Assembly: GCA_947039955.1 (NCBI GenBank) | Contig: CAMRAC010000001.1 | Coordinates: 124,001-188,000, forward strand | Direction of reading: 5' to 3' | From: an uncultured Mycoplasma sp. | GTDB taxonomy: Bacteria; Bacillota_I; Bacilli_A; Mycoplasmatales; Metamycoplasmataceae | Length of the DNA stretch: 64,000 bases | Part shown: positions 23,234 through 33,523 of the stretch, in pieces | Position numbering within the stretch: the stretch's first letter is position 1 | How the letters are laid out: the number at the start of each line of letters is the position of its first letter | Translations under genes and position numbers: made by a program | Notes under the pieces: generated by a model | Seen by the model: only the letters and a program-made list of their open reading frames with translations | Databases searched by the model: none | What the model was told of the DNA's origin: nothing

Positions 23234-23820
23234 TATTTGTCACCTTCAGTTTCATCTTTTTTACCAATAACTTCAACTTCTACTGAAGTTCCTGTATTTT
23301 CCGCTGCAGCAGCTGCGTCAGCTTCAAATTTAATTTGTTCTACATTAGATTTTGCTTCTGCAAGTGTTGCATCTTTAGCGTCTTTCATCATTTTTTCAAC
23401 GTTGTCAACACCTTCAATTGCAATACCCATGTTTTTAGCTGTTCCTGAAATAATTTTCATTCCTTGCTCTAAATCATCTGTATTTAAGTCAGCTAATTTA
23501 TAAGCTGCTATTTCTTCTAATTGTTGTTTAGTAATTTTACCAACGATTGTTGTTTTAGAATTTGAACTACCTTTTGGTATCCCTGCTGCTTGTAATAATT
23601 TATAAGCTGCTGGTGCTGAAAATAATTTAAATGTGAAAGATTTATCACTATAAATTGTTATTTCAACCGGTACCGGCTCGCTTCCTCTACTCTTTGTTTC
23701 ATCGTTAAATTGTCTTGTAAATTCTGGCATTACTATACCAAGTCCTGCTAATTCAGGTCCTGGTTTAGCTTGACCAGCATTAAATTCCAATTTAGCAATA
23801 CGAACTATTTTTTTTGCCAT
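23233..23820 (-). CDS. rplK: 50S ribosomal protein L11 with acidic C-terminal extension
   Basis: L11 sits at the GTPase-associated centre on 23S rRNA. The product is 195 aa, against about 141 in most bacteria. The conserved part covers residues 1-145 (AKPGPELAGLGIVMPEF near the start). After it comes an added ~50-residue Ala/Glu-rich tail (residues ~146-195, e.g. AEAKSNVEQI and ending KKDETEGDK). The start is the ATG at 23820 with AGGAG seven bases upstream, rather than an in-frame upstream start. The tail's job is unknown. Confidence 0.95.
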   Translation of the reverse strand: MAKKIVRIAKLEFNAGQAKPGPELAGLGIVMPEFTRQFNDETKSRGSEPVPVEITIYSDKSFTFKLFSAPAAYKLLQAAGIPKGSSNSKTTIVGKITKQQLEEIAAYKLADLNTDDLEQGMKIISGTAKNMGIAIEGVDNVEKMMKDAKDATLAEAKSNVEQIKFEADAAAAAENTGTSVEVEVIGKKDETEGDK

Positions 23821-23926
23821 AGTTGTGCTCCTCATTTGTTTTTATTCTGATCTATCGTGGTCAGACGGATTAATTAAAATCCTTCCACATTCACGCTAGG
23901 GCAATTTACATTGCTCAATAATTATA
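23821..23926 (-). promoter_or_regulatory. Promoter and structured leader of the rplK-rplA operon
   Basis: A TATAAT box lies at 23921-23926 on the minus strand. The predicted RNA begins at about 23914 with a small hairpin (GCAAT/ATTGC, 23901-23914), followed by a GGATT/AATCC hairpin (23867-23882) and a TCTGA/TCAGA pair near the SD. L1 is known to bind a leader in such operons; a specific L1 site is not proved here. Confidence 0.5.
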
Positions 23927-23963
23927 CTATTTTGTTAAAAATATAAGTACAAAATGTTTGGAT

Positions 23964-24617
23964 TTATAAAAATCATTCTATAACCTCGAGATTGTTTTTT
24001 AAAATTATTTTATTTGCTTCCTGAAAATGATTATTTCTTAAAAATCCTCTATAAAAACTTAGCGGGGAAGGATGTACTGATTCTAAAATGTGAAACTTAT
24101 TATTGATAAGTGGTTTTAGCTTTCGTGCTTCGCCTCCTCACAATATAAAAATCAAAAAATCTTTGTGTTGATTTAAGTATTCAATAAAGTTTTTTACAAA
24201 GATATCTCAACCAATATTTTTATGACTATTAGGTTTTCCTTCTTCAACTGACAAAGATGTATTCAATAACAATACACCTTGTTTAGCTCAAGGTTCTAAA
24301 TCGTTGTTCTTAATTGTTATATCAGGATATTCTAATCTAAGTTCTTTAAATATATTCTTCAGAGATGGTGGTGTTTTTTCTTGTTTTGTAGAAAACGCTA
24401 AACCATCAGCAACATTTGCTGAATGATAAGGATCTTGACCAAAAATGACAACCTTCATTTTTTGGAATGGAGTTTTAGCAAATGCTTCGAATCGTTTATC
24501 TTCTTTTGGGAAAATAGTTTTGCCAGATAATATTTCTCCACTTAAAAATTTCATCATGTCTTGATAATAAGGTAATGATGATTCCGAGTTAATAAAGTTA
24601 AGATATTCTTTGTCCAT
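23964..24617 (-). CDS. ung: Uracil-DNA glycosylase
   Basis: Ung removes uracil from DNA to start base-excision repair. The product is 217 aa, typical for family 1. The catalytic water-activating motif GQDPYH is at 60-65 and the second motif HPSPLS is near 185. TGA must be read as Trp (for example in the FILWGGEARKL segment). The ATG at 24617 has a TATAAT 8 nt upstream and no SD. It stands alone between rplK-rplA and the purine permease. Confidence 0.95.
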
Positions 24618-24625
24618 ATTTAATA

Positions 24626-24631
24626 ATTATA
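24626..24631 (-). promoter_or_regulatory. TATAAT 8 nt before ung ATG
   Basis: This is a perfect -10 box with no SD between it and the start codon, so a leaderless transcript is likely. Confidence 0.55.
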
Positions 24632-24641
24632 CTTAATTAAA

Positions 24642-24670
24642 AACAACCCCTTGCAAAAGAAAGGGTTGTT
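24642..24670 (-). terminator. Intrinsic terminator after the NCS2 permease
   Basis: The inverted repeat AACAACCC / GGGTTGTT, with AAG/CTT-type extension, is followed on the minus strand by TTTTTAATT. It lies seven bases beyond the permease stop and would end its transcript. Confidence 0.82.
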
Positions 24671-24676
24671 AATGAT

Positions 24677-26191
24677 TTAAATGAAAATTCCAATTATGAT
24701 AAAAGTAATTGAGAACACTGCAATAAAGACAATAACTCAGTTAATTCTTTTTCAATAATTAAAATCTCGCGTTTTCACCGGTGGGGAAGAAGTACTAAAT
24801 TGAATCTCCATGGATTCAATGACTTTTTTCTTTTTAGTAATCTTTTGGATTAATCCGCCAAAGAAGTTCATTACCAAGAATGTGATTGCTCCAGCAGCCA
24901 TACCCTCAGCAATGGAGTTTGTTAGCATCATAAACATAATTGTTAAAAATAGCATTGGGATATCAATTGTAATTTCTCATTCAAAATGTTTTAATTGAGA
25001 AATCATTAAAGTTCCTACAATAATTAAAATTGGTCCAATGATAGGTTGATAAAATGTTAACATGGTTGTTTCACCAACTACAGTTGTAATAGGTATAGGC
25101 ATAAAAACTTGCAAGATTGGTCATGCAGCAATAGAGAGACCGAACAATGATGCAGTGATGATTGCAGAGAACCCAGTTTTAGCTCCAGCAGATACTCCAA
25201 CTGTTGATTCAACGAATGATGTAACTGTTGTTGCACCAATCCCTGCTCCAATCACTGTTCCTATAGCATCAACCTTATTGGCTTTATTCATTCAGTTTTT
25301 ATCTGTCTTGTCTAGGTTTATCATTCTGTTCAAAGACATCAATGTTCCTGTAGTATCAAAAAAGTCTAAGTATACGAATGAAAAAATTCCTAAGTATGTC
25401 ATTGGGGATTTTCAAACTTCAATATCTGCAAATCCCAATCAACCTCCTTTAGCAACATCTACAAAACTTCCAAAGTCTGCATAACTTCCTAATAGAGAAT
25501 GATTTTCATCAACATTAGCTATTGCACCAGTTTGCAATAAAATAATTAAGATGATGGCACCAACAACCATTGTAATTAAAATTCCTCCAGGTATCTTTAA
25601 GTAATGTAAGATCAATCCAAGAAACAACATTGCAATGGCTAGAATGACTAATCCATTACTGAAATCTCCTAAAGTGGTTAGAGTGTTGGGATGTGCTTGA
25701 ATAATCCCTGAACTTTGCATTCCTAAATATGCAATAAAAAAACCTAAAGCTGCTCCAATTGAGAGTTTTAAGTTATTGGGTATTTTTTTGGATATGAAAT
25801 CTCGGGCGGGTGTTACAACTATTAAGAAGTAAACAAACCCAGATAAAATAGTAACTGTCAAAGCTCCATTGAATCCTACAGATTGAGAAACTGTATATGC
25901 AAAAAAAGCATTCAGTCCCATTCCCGGGGCAAGACCTATTGGGATATTAGCTCATAAACCCATAAGCATTGTTCCAAAGAATGCCGAAATAGCCGTTGCT
26001 AAGAATAAACCACCAGATAGACTGGCAGCGGTTTCTGTTGAACCAGGATTCATTAAGCTATCACCAACTATTGAAGGATTAACAGCTAAGATATAGGCCA
26101 TGGCTAAAAATGTTGATATCCCACCAATGATTTCTTTTTTGAAAGTTGCTTTTCTTTCATCGAATTTAAAATAATTCTTTATAAAATTCAT
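24677..26191 (-). CDS. NCS2-family purine permease (AzgA/PbuG-like)
   Basis: This is a 504-aa membrane protein with about 12-13 hydrophobic segments. Motifs of the AzgA-like branch are clear: STFLAMAYILAVNPSIVGD near 30, NIPIGLAPGMGLNAFFAYT near 85, and DFFDTTGTLM plus ESTVGVSAGAKTG in the second half. Relatives import hypoxanthine, guanine or adenine, a vital job in mollicutes that cannot make purines. The exact base cannot be told. A structured leader lies upstream (26266-26338) and a terminator downstream. Confidence 0.9.
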
Positions 26192-26265
26192 AATATTTCC
26201 CTTCTTTTTTTCAAAATAAAAAATAGCAGTCTTTTTTCAAAGAATTGCATAATTTAATTTGTTTT

Positions 26266-26338
26266 GTACGTAATTTATAGTAATCGAAATAAAACAACGT
26301 GATATTTCTACTAAGCCAACAACGTTGGATTATTGTAC
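26266..26338 (-). promoter_or_regulatory. Structured leader upstream of the purine permease (riboswitch-like, unassigned)
   Basis: On the minus strand an outer helix (GTAC plus TAAT at 26329-26338, pairing with ATTA plus GTAC at 26266-26273) encloses two hairpins: CCAAC-GTT-GTTGG (26316-26328) and AGTA-GAAAT paired with ATTTC-GAT-TACT (26304-26312 with 26279-26290). The three-way-junction outline recalls purine riboswitches, but the conserved J2/3 sequence of the guanine/adenine class is not seen, so I do not assign a class. Confidence 0.4.
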
Positions 26339-26393
26339 ATAAAATATTATAAATTAAAAGTTATTTTATTGAATTAAATTAACTATTTTAGAA

Positions 26394-27326
26394 TTATTTT
26401 AATCCTGTTATTTTACATAAATTGTAGAAGTTTTTTTTTCAAAATATTTCAGGACTTTCATTAACATAAAATCTTTCTTGTAATTCTTTTAATTTTTTGA
26501 TCAACATCTTGGCTTGCTCTTTATTTATCTTTAAAACAAAGTTAATTTGGTAGTGGATTAAAGAGAAGAATGGAGAAAAACAATCATTGATTCAAATATA
26601 TCAATCAATAGTTGGAGTTTCTAGTTTTTCAAATGCATAATTCAATTGATAAAAAATATCTTGAGTACTATCAATAGTAATGTTCTTACTTTTTGATAAT
26701 CCATTCATATATCTATAGTGATATAAAAAGTCATCTATTAGTTTCATACTTTTTGCTTTTGCAAAGAAGAAGGGAATGGTTCCAATATCTTCGAAGTTTT
26801 TAGTTGCTTCTGAAAAACGAACTTTTGATTCTAATACAAATTCTCTTCTAAAAAATTTGTTTCAAGGGAAAAGTGCATTAAATTTTAAATAATCTGTTGG
26901 TTTTTCAATTTTGTCAAAGGCATTATTAGTCATGTAAAATTTCATAACTTTGTTTCGTCTTATAACTTTTGTCTTAGCAACCATGATATCAACATTTGAA
27001 TCTTTATTTTTGTTAAATACTTCAATAAAGTCATCAGATAAATAATCATCTATATCTAAGAAATATAAATACTTACCTGTCGCATTATCTAAAAGTATGT
27101 TTCTAGTTTTAGCTATTCCTGCATTTTCTTGATTAATGAGTTTAATGCAATTATGCTTTTTGCTGTATTCTTCTAAAATTTGAGGACTATTATCTTTCGA
27201 ACCATCATTAACAATAAGTATTTCTACATTTGTACAATCTTGTTTTAAAATTTTATCCAAACATTCATGGATATATTGTTCTCCGTTATAACAAGGGATC
27301 ATTATTGAGAGGTCTGTGTTAATCAT
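26394..27326 (-). CDS. Glycosyltransferase family 2
   Basis: This is a 310-aa GT-A fold enzyme. The N-terminal region has SIMIPCYNGEQYIHECLD, then ILIVNDGSKDNS, AGIAKTRN and the metal-binding FLDIDDYLS (DxD). Such enzymes transfer a sugar from a nucleotide-sugar to lipids or polysaccharide. The C-terminal third is less conserved and Trp-rich through TGA codons. The start is the ATG at 27326, directly after a TATAAT, rather than an upstream non-ATG start. Confidence 0.85.
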
Positions 27327-27332
27327 TAAGAA

Positions 27333-27338
27333 ATTATA
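27333..27338 (-). promoter_or_regulatory. TATAAT 6 nt before the GT2 ATG
   Basis: The box ends 6 nt before the ATG at 27326, too close for an SD, so a leaderless mRNA is predicted. Confidence 0.55.
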
Positions 27339-27376
27339 ACACAACACCAATATCGAAAAATAACAAAAGCATAATA

Positions 27377-28324
27377 TTATTTACATAATATTTCTGCAGC
27401 TATAGCAATCATTGGTCCGTTATCTGTTGAAAACCCTTTCATAGGGATTAATGTGTTCTTGTGTAGTTTTAAATATTCACTTCTTAAATAAGAGTTGGCA
27501 CTAACTCCACCAGATAAGATTAATGTTTTTGGCTTATGTATCTTAATAGCTTTCTTAGTAACATCAATTAAATAATCAACTGATTGTTTTTGGAAAGAGT
27601 AAGCTAGCAAATCAACATCTACTGGTTCTTTTTTTTGAACACCATTATGAATCATATTAATAACTTGTGTTTTGATTCCACTAAAAGAAAAATCTAGTTC
27701 ATTAGATGTTTTTGGTTGAGTAATACTTATTAAGTTATCAAAGTCATTTGCTTGGAAAATATCATCAATAACTTGTCCCCCAGGAAAACCAAGACCAAGA
27801 GCTCTAGCAACTTTGTCAAACACTTCTCCAAGTGCATCATCCAAACTTTGACCAATTAATTCTCACACCATTTCACTTTTATGCAAGAATAAATTTGTAT
27901 GCCCGCCAGAAACAACTAGCGACAATGCAGGGTAAGTAATTTCTTTTAATTCTTCCTTGGTACTACTTCTAAGTAAAACTGAGTAGATATGACCCTCTAA
28001 ATGATTAACAGGAATTAATTCTTTATCTAATGCAAGAGATAAGGCGTGTGCAAACAAATAACCTATTTGTAATGAACCGATTAATCCTGGAGTTTCTGTA
28101 TAAGCAATGTAATCAACTTTTTGTAAATCAAATTCTACCTTTAGTTTTTCTAAAAGTATGTAGAAATTATTAACATGTTCACGAGAAGCAATTTCTGGAA
28201 TGGTTCCTCCATATTGTTTATGAACATCAATTTGACTAATTTTAAAGTTTAATAATACAACACCATTTTTAACTATTCCGATGGCTGTATCATCATGACT
28301 AGATTCTATTCCTAAGTAAATCAT
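27377..28324 (-). CDS. tsaD: tRNA N6-threonylcarbamoyladenosine transferase TsaD
   Basis: TsaD transfers threonylcarbamoyl to A37 of ANN-decoding tRNAs with TsaB and TsaE. The product is 315 aa. The ASKHA-fold start IESSHDDTAIGI is present, then the metal site HLEGHIYS near 115-122, VVSGGHTNLF and LSGGVSANS. The ATG overlaps the tsaB stop by one base (TAATG). It is the last gene of a compact tsaE-tsaB-tsaD operon. Confidence 0.95.
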
Positions 28325-28860
28325 TATTTACCACTTCCTATTTGAGGAGATGATCCATACTCTGGATTTATATCTCCTGGTTTTGTTAATTCAAATAAAG
28401 AAAGATTGCTTTCAAATTGATTTAATAAATTAGTATAGTTAATTAATTGTTCATGTTCACTTTTTTCAGTCAAAGAAACCTTACTTAAATCATTAATATT
28501 TTTAGTATTTATTTTGAATGAATGATTTTTGTTAGCAAAAATAAATAAATCATCTTGTGGTTCACTCAATAGTTTAAATGAATTAGTAATAAAGATATTA
28601 GCTCCTGTCATTTGTGCAATGGTTCTAATATAAACTAAAGCTATTCTTGAACCAGTAAACGAACCTGGACCAACATTAATATAAAAGTCTTTTATATCTT
28701 CTACCTTTAGTTTGTAATTAATTAATATGTTGGTAAAAAATTGAGGAATCTCTTCAACCTTATAAACAGTTGCTTTGATAACCTTATTTTTAATCTTAAA
28801 CTTTTCATCAAATAAGCAAGCCACAAAATTACTTTGCGTTGTATCTAAAAATATTTTCAT
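28324..28860 (-). CDS. tsaB: tRNA threonylcarbamoyladenosine biosynthesis protein TsaB
   Basis: TsaB is the inactive ASKHA partner that holds TsaD in the t6A complex. The product is 178 aa, shorter than the usual ~230 because the C-terminal half is reduced, as in other mollicutes. The family motif NVGPGSFTGSRIAL is clear near residue 65. It begins and ends with one-base overlaps to tsaE and tsaD. Confidence 0.9.
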   Translation of the reverse strand: MKIFLDTTQSNFVACLFDEKFKIKNKVIKATVYKVEEIPQFFTNILINYKLKVEDIKDFYINVGPGSFTGSRIALVYIRTIAQMTGANIFITNSFKLLSEPQDDLFIFANKNHSFKINTKNINDLSKVSLTEKSEHEQLINYTNLLNQFESNLSLFELTKPGDINPEYGSSPQIGSGK

Positions 28861-29255
28861 TATAAAACCTCTTTTATTTCATATGATCTTGTATTTTCAT
28901 CAAGATAACTAATATTGATTGCAATACCATTACTAAAATCAAAGTCAACATTTTCTGATCATTCAATGATGACAATTTTATCTTCAAAGAAATCATAATA
29001 TTGCGCAATACCACCCTTTAAGTTATAAGCATCAATATGGATAAATTTATCATATACATTCATAATCTGGAAAGATGGTGAAGTTACCACGCTTTTTTCA
29101 CCTAATTGTTTGGCTATTTCTTTAGTTAAAAATGTTTTTCCCGCTCCAATAGTTCCGTTTAATAAAATGAATTGATGACCATCTAAATTATTGATGATGT
29201 TTTCAACCAACTTTGGTACTTCGTTTTCTAATAGAGTGTGTGTTTTGTAAATCAT
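28860..29255 (-). CDS. tsaE: tRNA threonylcarbamoyladenosine biosynthesis ATPase TsaE
   Basis: TsaE is the P-loop ATPase that resets the TsaB-TsaD complex. The product is 131 aa. It has Walker A LNGTIGAGKTF near 34-44 and the segment SPSFQIMNVYD followed by HIDAYNL. An in-frame TGA (Trp) follows VIIE, where TsaE usually reads EW. The ATG at 29255 was chosen; an upstream TTG is less likely. A TATAAT sits 8 nt before it. Confidence 0.92.
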
Positions 29256-29263
29256 ATTCTTCA

Positions 29264-29269
29264 ATTATA
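29264..29269 (-). promoter_or_regulatory. TATAAT 8 nt before tsaE ATG
   Basis: This is a perfect -10 box within the spacing expected for a leaderless start of the tsaEBD operon. GAAG in the spacer is at most a weak SD. Confidence 0.5.
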
Positions 29270-29270
29270 T

Positions 29271-29696
29271 TTAATTACCCTTTAATAACTCTATTTTTTT
29301 TCTTTGAAATTTAAGTTCTTCATTAATAACTAAGTTAAACTTTTCAGAATCAGTTTTTTTATCAATAAAAATACTAATTTTAATTCCGTTTTTTAATACT
29401 AATTCTCTTACTAATTGATTTGTCATTTTGTCAAACAATTCTCTTTCGTTTTCTAATTGAGATAATTCCTTTTTATAGGTAAAATAATTCATAATAGTAA
29501 TGACTGATAAATATAGAGGGAAAAATCAAACAGAAATAATAATAACTAAAAGGATAATTCCCACAGCTCCTGTTTGTCCTGCAGAAGCTAAAATAACCGT
29601 TACGTTTGTTATAGCACAAACAATAAAGGCAATGACAACAGCTATTAAACGTTGTCTAAGTAAGTATCGAGTAAATAAAACCTGACTAGGCTTCAT
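29271..29696 (-). CDS. Small membrane protein of unknown function
   Basis: This is a 141-aa protein not recognised as a named family. Two hydrophobic segments fall at about residues 15-40 (IAVVIAFIVCAITNVTVIL) and 46-66 (AVGIILLVIIISVWFFPLYL). A charged C-terminal half of ~70 residues follows, probably cytoplasmic. The start ATG at 29696 overlaps the end of the rpoE-like gene by 11 bases, so the two are translationally coupled. The gene extends well upstream of the first internal Met because a TGA is read as Trp. Confidence 0.75.
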
Positions 29697-29949
29697 TAAT
29701 CTTTCTTTTTGATCAAGTTCTGTCTTCGTGTCTTATGAAACCACCATCAACAGTTAATAATTTATATACTTCTCCTGATTTTTTTTCAATTAGTTGATCT
29801 TTTGACAAAGAAAGAGAATTGTTTCCCAATCATTGTTCTACAAGTGCTGATTTAACATAATCAAAAATTTCAGTAAAAGTGAAATCTCTTCCTTTGTTTT
29901 CTTCAGCATTGAATAATGCGTGAACTGTTTCTAATATTGTTTTGTTCAT
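29686..29949 (-). CDS. rpoE: RNA polymerase delta subunit-like protein
   Basis: This is an 87-aa protein with the HARE-HTH layout of the delta subunit: an N-terminal helix, TFTEIFDYVKSALVEQWLG in the middle and a closing LLTVDGGFIRHEDRTW that resembles the delta motif DGRFIxxGDNxW. The long acidic tail of Bacillus delta is missing, as in other reduced genomes. Delta modulates RNA polymerase promoter selectivity and recycling. It directly follows argS on the minus strand's upstream side: argS stop, then this ATG, would be in the same transcript. The assignment is moderate because the protein is short. Confidence 0.55.
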
Positions 29950-29953
29950 TTTT

Positions 29954-31555
29954 TTACATTCTTTCTGGAGCATTTACTCCCAATAGACTAAGTCCAAGTT
30001 TTATTACTATACCACACGCTTTAACCAAAGTGAGTAATTCAATTTCTTTAATATTACCAAGAATTTTACTATTTGAATAAAATGAGTTAAATTCTTTGGC
30101 TAAATTAATAAGGTATTGAGGCAATAAGTGAACCTTATTGTTCTCTGATATTTGTTTTAAGAGGCTAGGGAATTGTTCTAACATTCCAATAATCTCTTTT
30201 TCTTTTTTCTCTGAATAACTAAATTTATCAAATTTGGTTATTGTTGATTTGTTTATTAATTGCTGTGTTCTAGCATACGCATATTGAACAATGAAAACTG
30301 GATTATCATTTGTTTTCATGCTAGCTAAATCTAAATCAAAATCTATTTGTGAATTGGCTGATCTATTAACTAAGAAAAATCTTGCTGTATCAATTCCAAC
30401 TTGTTTAATAAGTTCTGAAAGATATAGAGATGTACCTTTTCTTTTAGACATCTTAAGTTCTTCACCATTTTTTAATAGTTTAACTAATTGAAGAACTATG
30501 ATTTCTAATTTATCTTTGTGACCCATTAGCTCCATGGCTATTTCCATTCTCTTAATATAACCAGAGTGATCTGCTCCTCAAATATTAATTAATTTAGAAA
30601 TGTTTTTATCACGCCCTATTTTAATGTTGTGATAAATAATATCTGGTAAAAAGTATGTATACGATCCATCTTGTTTAATGAGAACTCTATCTTTGTCATC
30701 ACCATATTTTGTAGTGTTTAATCAAGTAGCACCATCTTTAACAATCACTCCATCAATCTCTTTTAATTTATCAGGAATAATGTTATCTTTATGTAAGCTT
30801 TTTTCTGAAAAGTAGATTTCAAATTCAACATTCATTGATTTCATATCAACTTTGATTCTCTCTAGCATAATGGCTACTGCAAGATCTTTCATTCCTTCTT
30901 CAATGTCTTCATATTTTACATCGAGTCATTTGTCACCAATTTGTTCTTTGATTCTTTCAGCCCCTCAAACAATATCTTGTCCATGGTAACTTTCTTCTGG
31001 TAATTCAATCTCTTTACCAAATAATTGTTGATATCTAACAAATGAAGCATATGCTAACATTCCAATTTGACTACCGGCATCATTAATAACATATTCTCTA
31101 GTAACTTTTATTCCTACATGATTGAAGATATTACCAAGTGAATCACCAAGAGCAGCACCCCTTGCATGAGCAACATGTAGAAACCCAGTTGGATTTGCTG
31201 AAACAAATTCTAGGTTATAGTGAAGGTCACTTTTAGCTTTTCCGTAATCAGCGCCTTCTGTAATAATCTTTTGAACAATATTGGCATAGTATTCATCTAC
31301 AAGATAAAAGTTAATAAATCCAGGAGCAACAATACTAATCTCTTTTACAAAAGCATTTTCTTTAATAAATTTATCAACTATTTTCTTGGCGGATTCATTT
31401 GGGTTTTCTTTATTCTTCTTAGCAATAACTAAAGCCATGTTTGTTGAGAAGTCTCCAAAGTCTTTGTTTGCAGGCTTTGAAACAACGAAACAATTTTCTT
31501 CAAAGCCAAACTCTTTAGCTATTCTATTTAGTTCTTGGACAATAAGTAGGTTCAT
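29954..31555 (-). CDS. argS: Arginine--tRNA ligase
   Basis: This class I synthetase charges tRNA-Arg. The product is 533 aa, near the usual 550. The HIGH-type motif reads [12 protein letters not shown], and the KMSKS-type motif is KMSKRKGTS. The ALANP-like [12 protein letters not shown] precedes the HIGH motif, as in all ArgRS. The C-terminal DALR anticodon-binding domain begins with [21 protein letters not shown] lies 7 nt before the ATG. It marks the left edge of the accessory island. Confidence 0.96.
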
Positions 31556-31562
31556 ATATTTA

Positions 31563-31568
31563 ATTATA
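31563..31568 (-). promoter_or_regulatory. TATAAT 7 nt before argS ATG
   Basis: A perfect -10 box with no SD before the start codon indicates a leaderless transcript for argS. Confidence 0.55.
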
Positions 31569-31619
31569 TCTAATAATAAAGATAAATGTTTTTAGAATTA
31601 TGATTATTTTTAAGAAATA

Positions 31620-32498
31620 TTATTTAATAACTCTTATGAAAAAATCATAAGTTAATGCATGTAGTTCTATTAATGATTTACTATATTCTTTAGTATGTTT
31701 CATACATCTAGCAGACATTAGTTCATTAAACTCTTCAATACGTTGATTAATGGTGTTTTCTTGCTTTAAAAGACCTAACATATAAATTAAAATAAACAAG
31801 TCACTAATAAAAGGGTTCTTGATTTTTCTTTCAAATGATTTATTAGTTAGCAAAGTATTTAATTGTCCTCTTAAGAATGAATTAACTTTGAAATCAGGAT
31901 AAGTTTGGAGATTAGATAATAAGGTGCTATTATGTGCAGCCGCGTTTCTGATATTTCTAAAAGAATACAATAAACCAGAGTTAATATCAATTGATATCTT
32001 AAAGAATTCAATTAGCCTTATTAATGATCCAATATCTAATACTTCCAATAAAGCTCAAATCTCTCATTCATTATTATATTTTTCAAACAATGATCTTTTG
32101 TATTCAAACTTAGATGCATTCATCTTTGCTTGAATTTTATGATTAATATGTGGGTGTTGTTTTAAAAATATCTTAATATCTTCTTGTGTTATTTCTTTTT
32201 CTCTAACTGTATAAGCTATCATGATCTTTGTTTTAATAATATGTTCTATATCAAGTGTTGTTGAGATGATTCACTTTCTTAAGTACATATCAATTGTGGA
32301 CAGTTCTTTTAAGACTAAGAAATCAACATTGTATTTACCTTCTTTGTTTTTATCAAAGTTATTTAAGTAACACTTGATTCTAAAAAAGTAATTAGCTTTC
32401 ATTAAATAGTTAATAGCTTCTTCTTCATTAATTAAAACAAACTTAACACCTTTGTTTTTAAGTAATTCTATTTGTTTATTAAAAATATCTTTTGGCAT
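31620..32498 (-). CDS. Abi_2/AbiF-type abortive infection protein (HEPN)
   Basis: This is a 292-aa protein with the Abi_2 layout: an N-terminal helix-rich region with EEAINYLMKANYFFRI, then the HEPN active-site motif RNAAAH (R-x4-H) near residue 175. Members of this family (AbiD/AbiF) cause abortive infection in lactococci, and HEPN proteins with this motif are often RNases. It would act in the cytoplasm on RNA after phage entry; that is inferred from the family, not shown. It has a good SD (GAGGAAG). It is divergent from the GIY-YIG gene, with an 87-bp gap. Confidence 0.8.
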
Positions 32499-32585
32499 TT
32501 GGACTTCCTCTGTACTGGTTTGTTTTAATTATAATATATAATTTAAACACATCAAAGGCTTTTAAGCTGTGAAAGAAGAAATATT

Positions 32586-33470
32586 ATGGATCAAAAAATT
32601 AGTTTACAAACCTCGGTTTATATGGATAAATTAAAGGGTTTTAGGACACATGAAATAAATGCTGAAAAATTGAAATGTTTTGACATTCCTAGAGACTTAA
32701 TTAAATATACGAAAGGGCAAAAAAACATTGAACAACCTGGAATTTATTTTTTAATAAACCAAGAAGAGGGAGAAGAGCCAACTTTATATGTTGGTAAAAC
32801 AAAGAATATTCACAAGCGCATTACCGATCACAGAACAGCTACAGGAAAAGACTACAAAAAGTTTAATAAGGTTCTGGCATTTGTTGTTGATAACAACGAC
32901 CTCTTGATGTATATAGATTACTTAGAATGACATTACATAAGGGAACTTATAAATGGCGGAGCATGAAAACCCATAAATATACAAAAGAGAGATGAAAAGC
33001 CTCATATGTCTGATTTTAATGAGCCTAGTTTGAAGCAGTACATTTCTACAATAGATAAAATATTATTTGGCATCAATATTACTTTTAACTCTAAAAAAGG
33101 AGTTAATAAGAAAGTTAGTGTCTTTAACAATAATAAAGCGCAAGCTATTTATGAAAATGAAAAATTGACCATATTGCTCGATTCTGTCCTTCCTAATGTG
33201 AATAACAAAATAGATAACATTAATAAAAACTTAAAAGAATATAGCATGCTAGTTGGTGTGATAGAAAAAATGTTAAAACAATATTCTGTTTGAGAAGAAG
33301 AGGGCATTGTTACGAAAAATAATGATGGTGACTACGTTGTTCTGAGAGATATTAAGTTGTTAGCACCAACCAAAGCATCTAATTATGCCAAAGGAACATA
33401 CGGAGATACTGGTTGATATGATTGAAAGAATAACGAAGGCAAAACTTTGGATGAAGTTTACAGAAAATAA
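32586..33470 (+). CDS. GIY-YIG nuclease with DUF4357-like C-terminus
   Basis: This is a 294-aa protein. The N-terminal ~60-130 residues hold the nuclease fold: PGIYFLIN (GIY), TLYVGKT (YIG) and the basic Arg in KRITDHRT. A coiled middle region follows (KIDNINKNLKEYSMLVGVIEK). The C-terminus APTKASNYAKGTYGDTGWY resembles DUF4357, which is often attached to GIY-YIG domains of restriction-like proteins. It may cut foreign or damaged DNA; the target is unknown. A strong terminator follows at 33488-33523. TGA codons read as Trp are needed at four points. Confidence 0.8.
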
Positions 33471-33487
33471 CAAGATTGTTTTTAATA

Positions 33488-33523
33488 TAAAAAATAGTCA
33501 CAAACATAATGACTATTTTTTTA
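33488..33523 (+). terminator. Intrinsic terminator after the GIY-YIG gene
   Basis: The inverted repeat AAAAATAGTCA / TGACTATTTTT has a 9-nt loop and is followed by TTTATC. It fits both strands, so it could end transcripts arriving from either side. Confidence 0.85.

Noticed and set aside
23237-23503. Plus-strand ORF opposite rplK
   Set aside because: It is a shadow of the Ala/Glu-rich L11 tail, with no coding signal of its own.
26266-26338. Canonical guanine riboswitch on either strand
   Set aside because: A TTTCTAC-like string occurs on the plus strand, but it lies in a helix, the remaining core bases do not fit, and no plus-strand gene follows.
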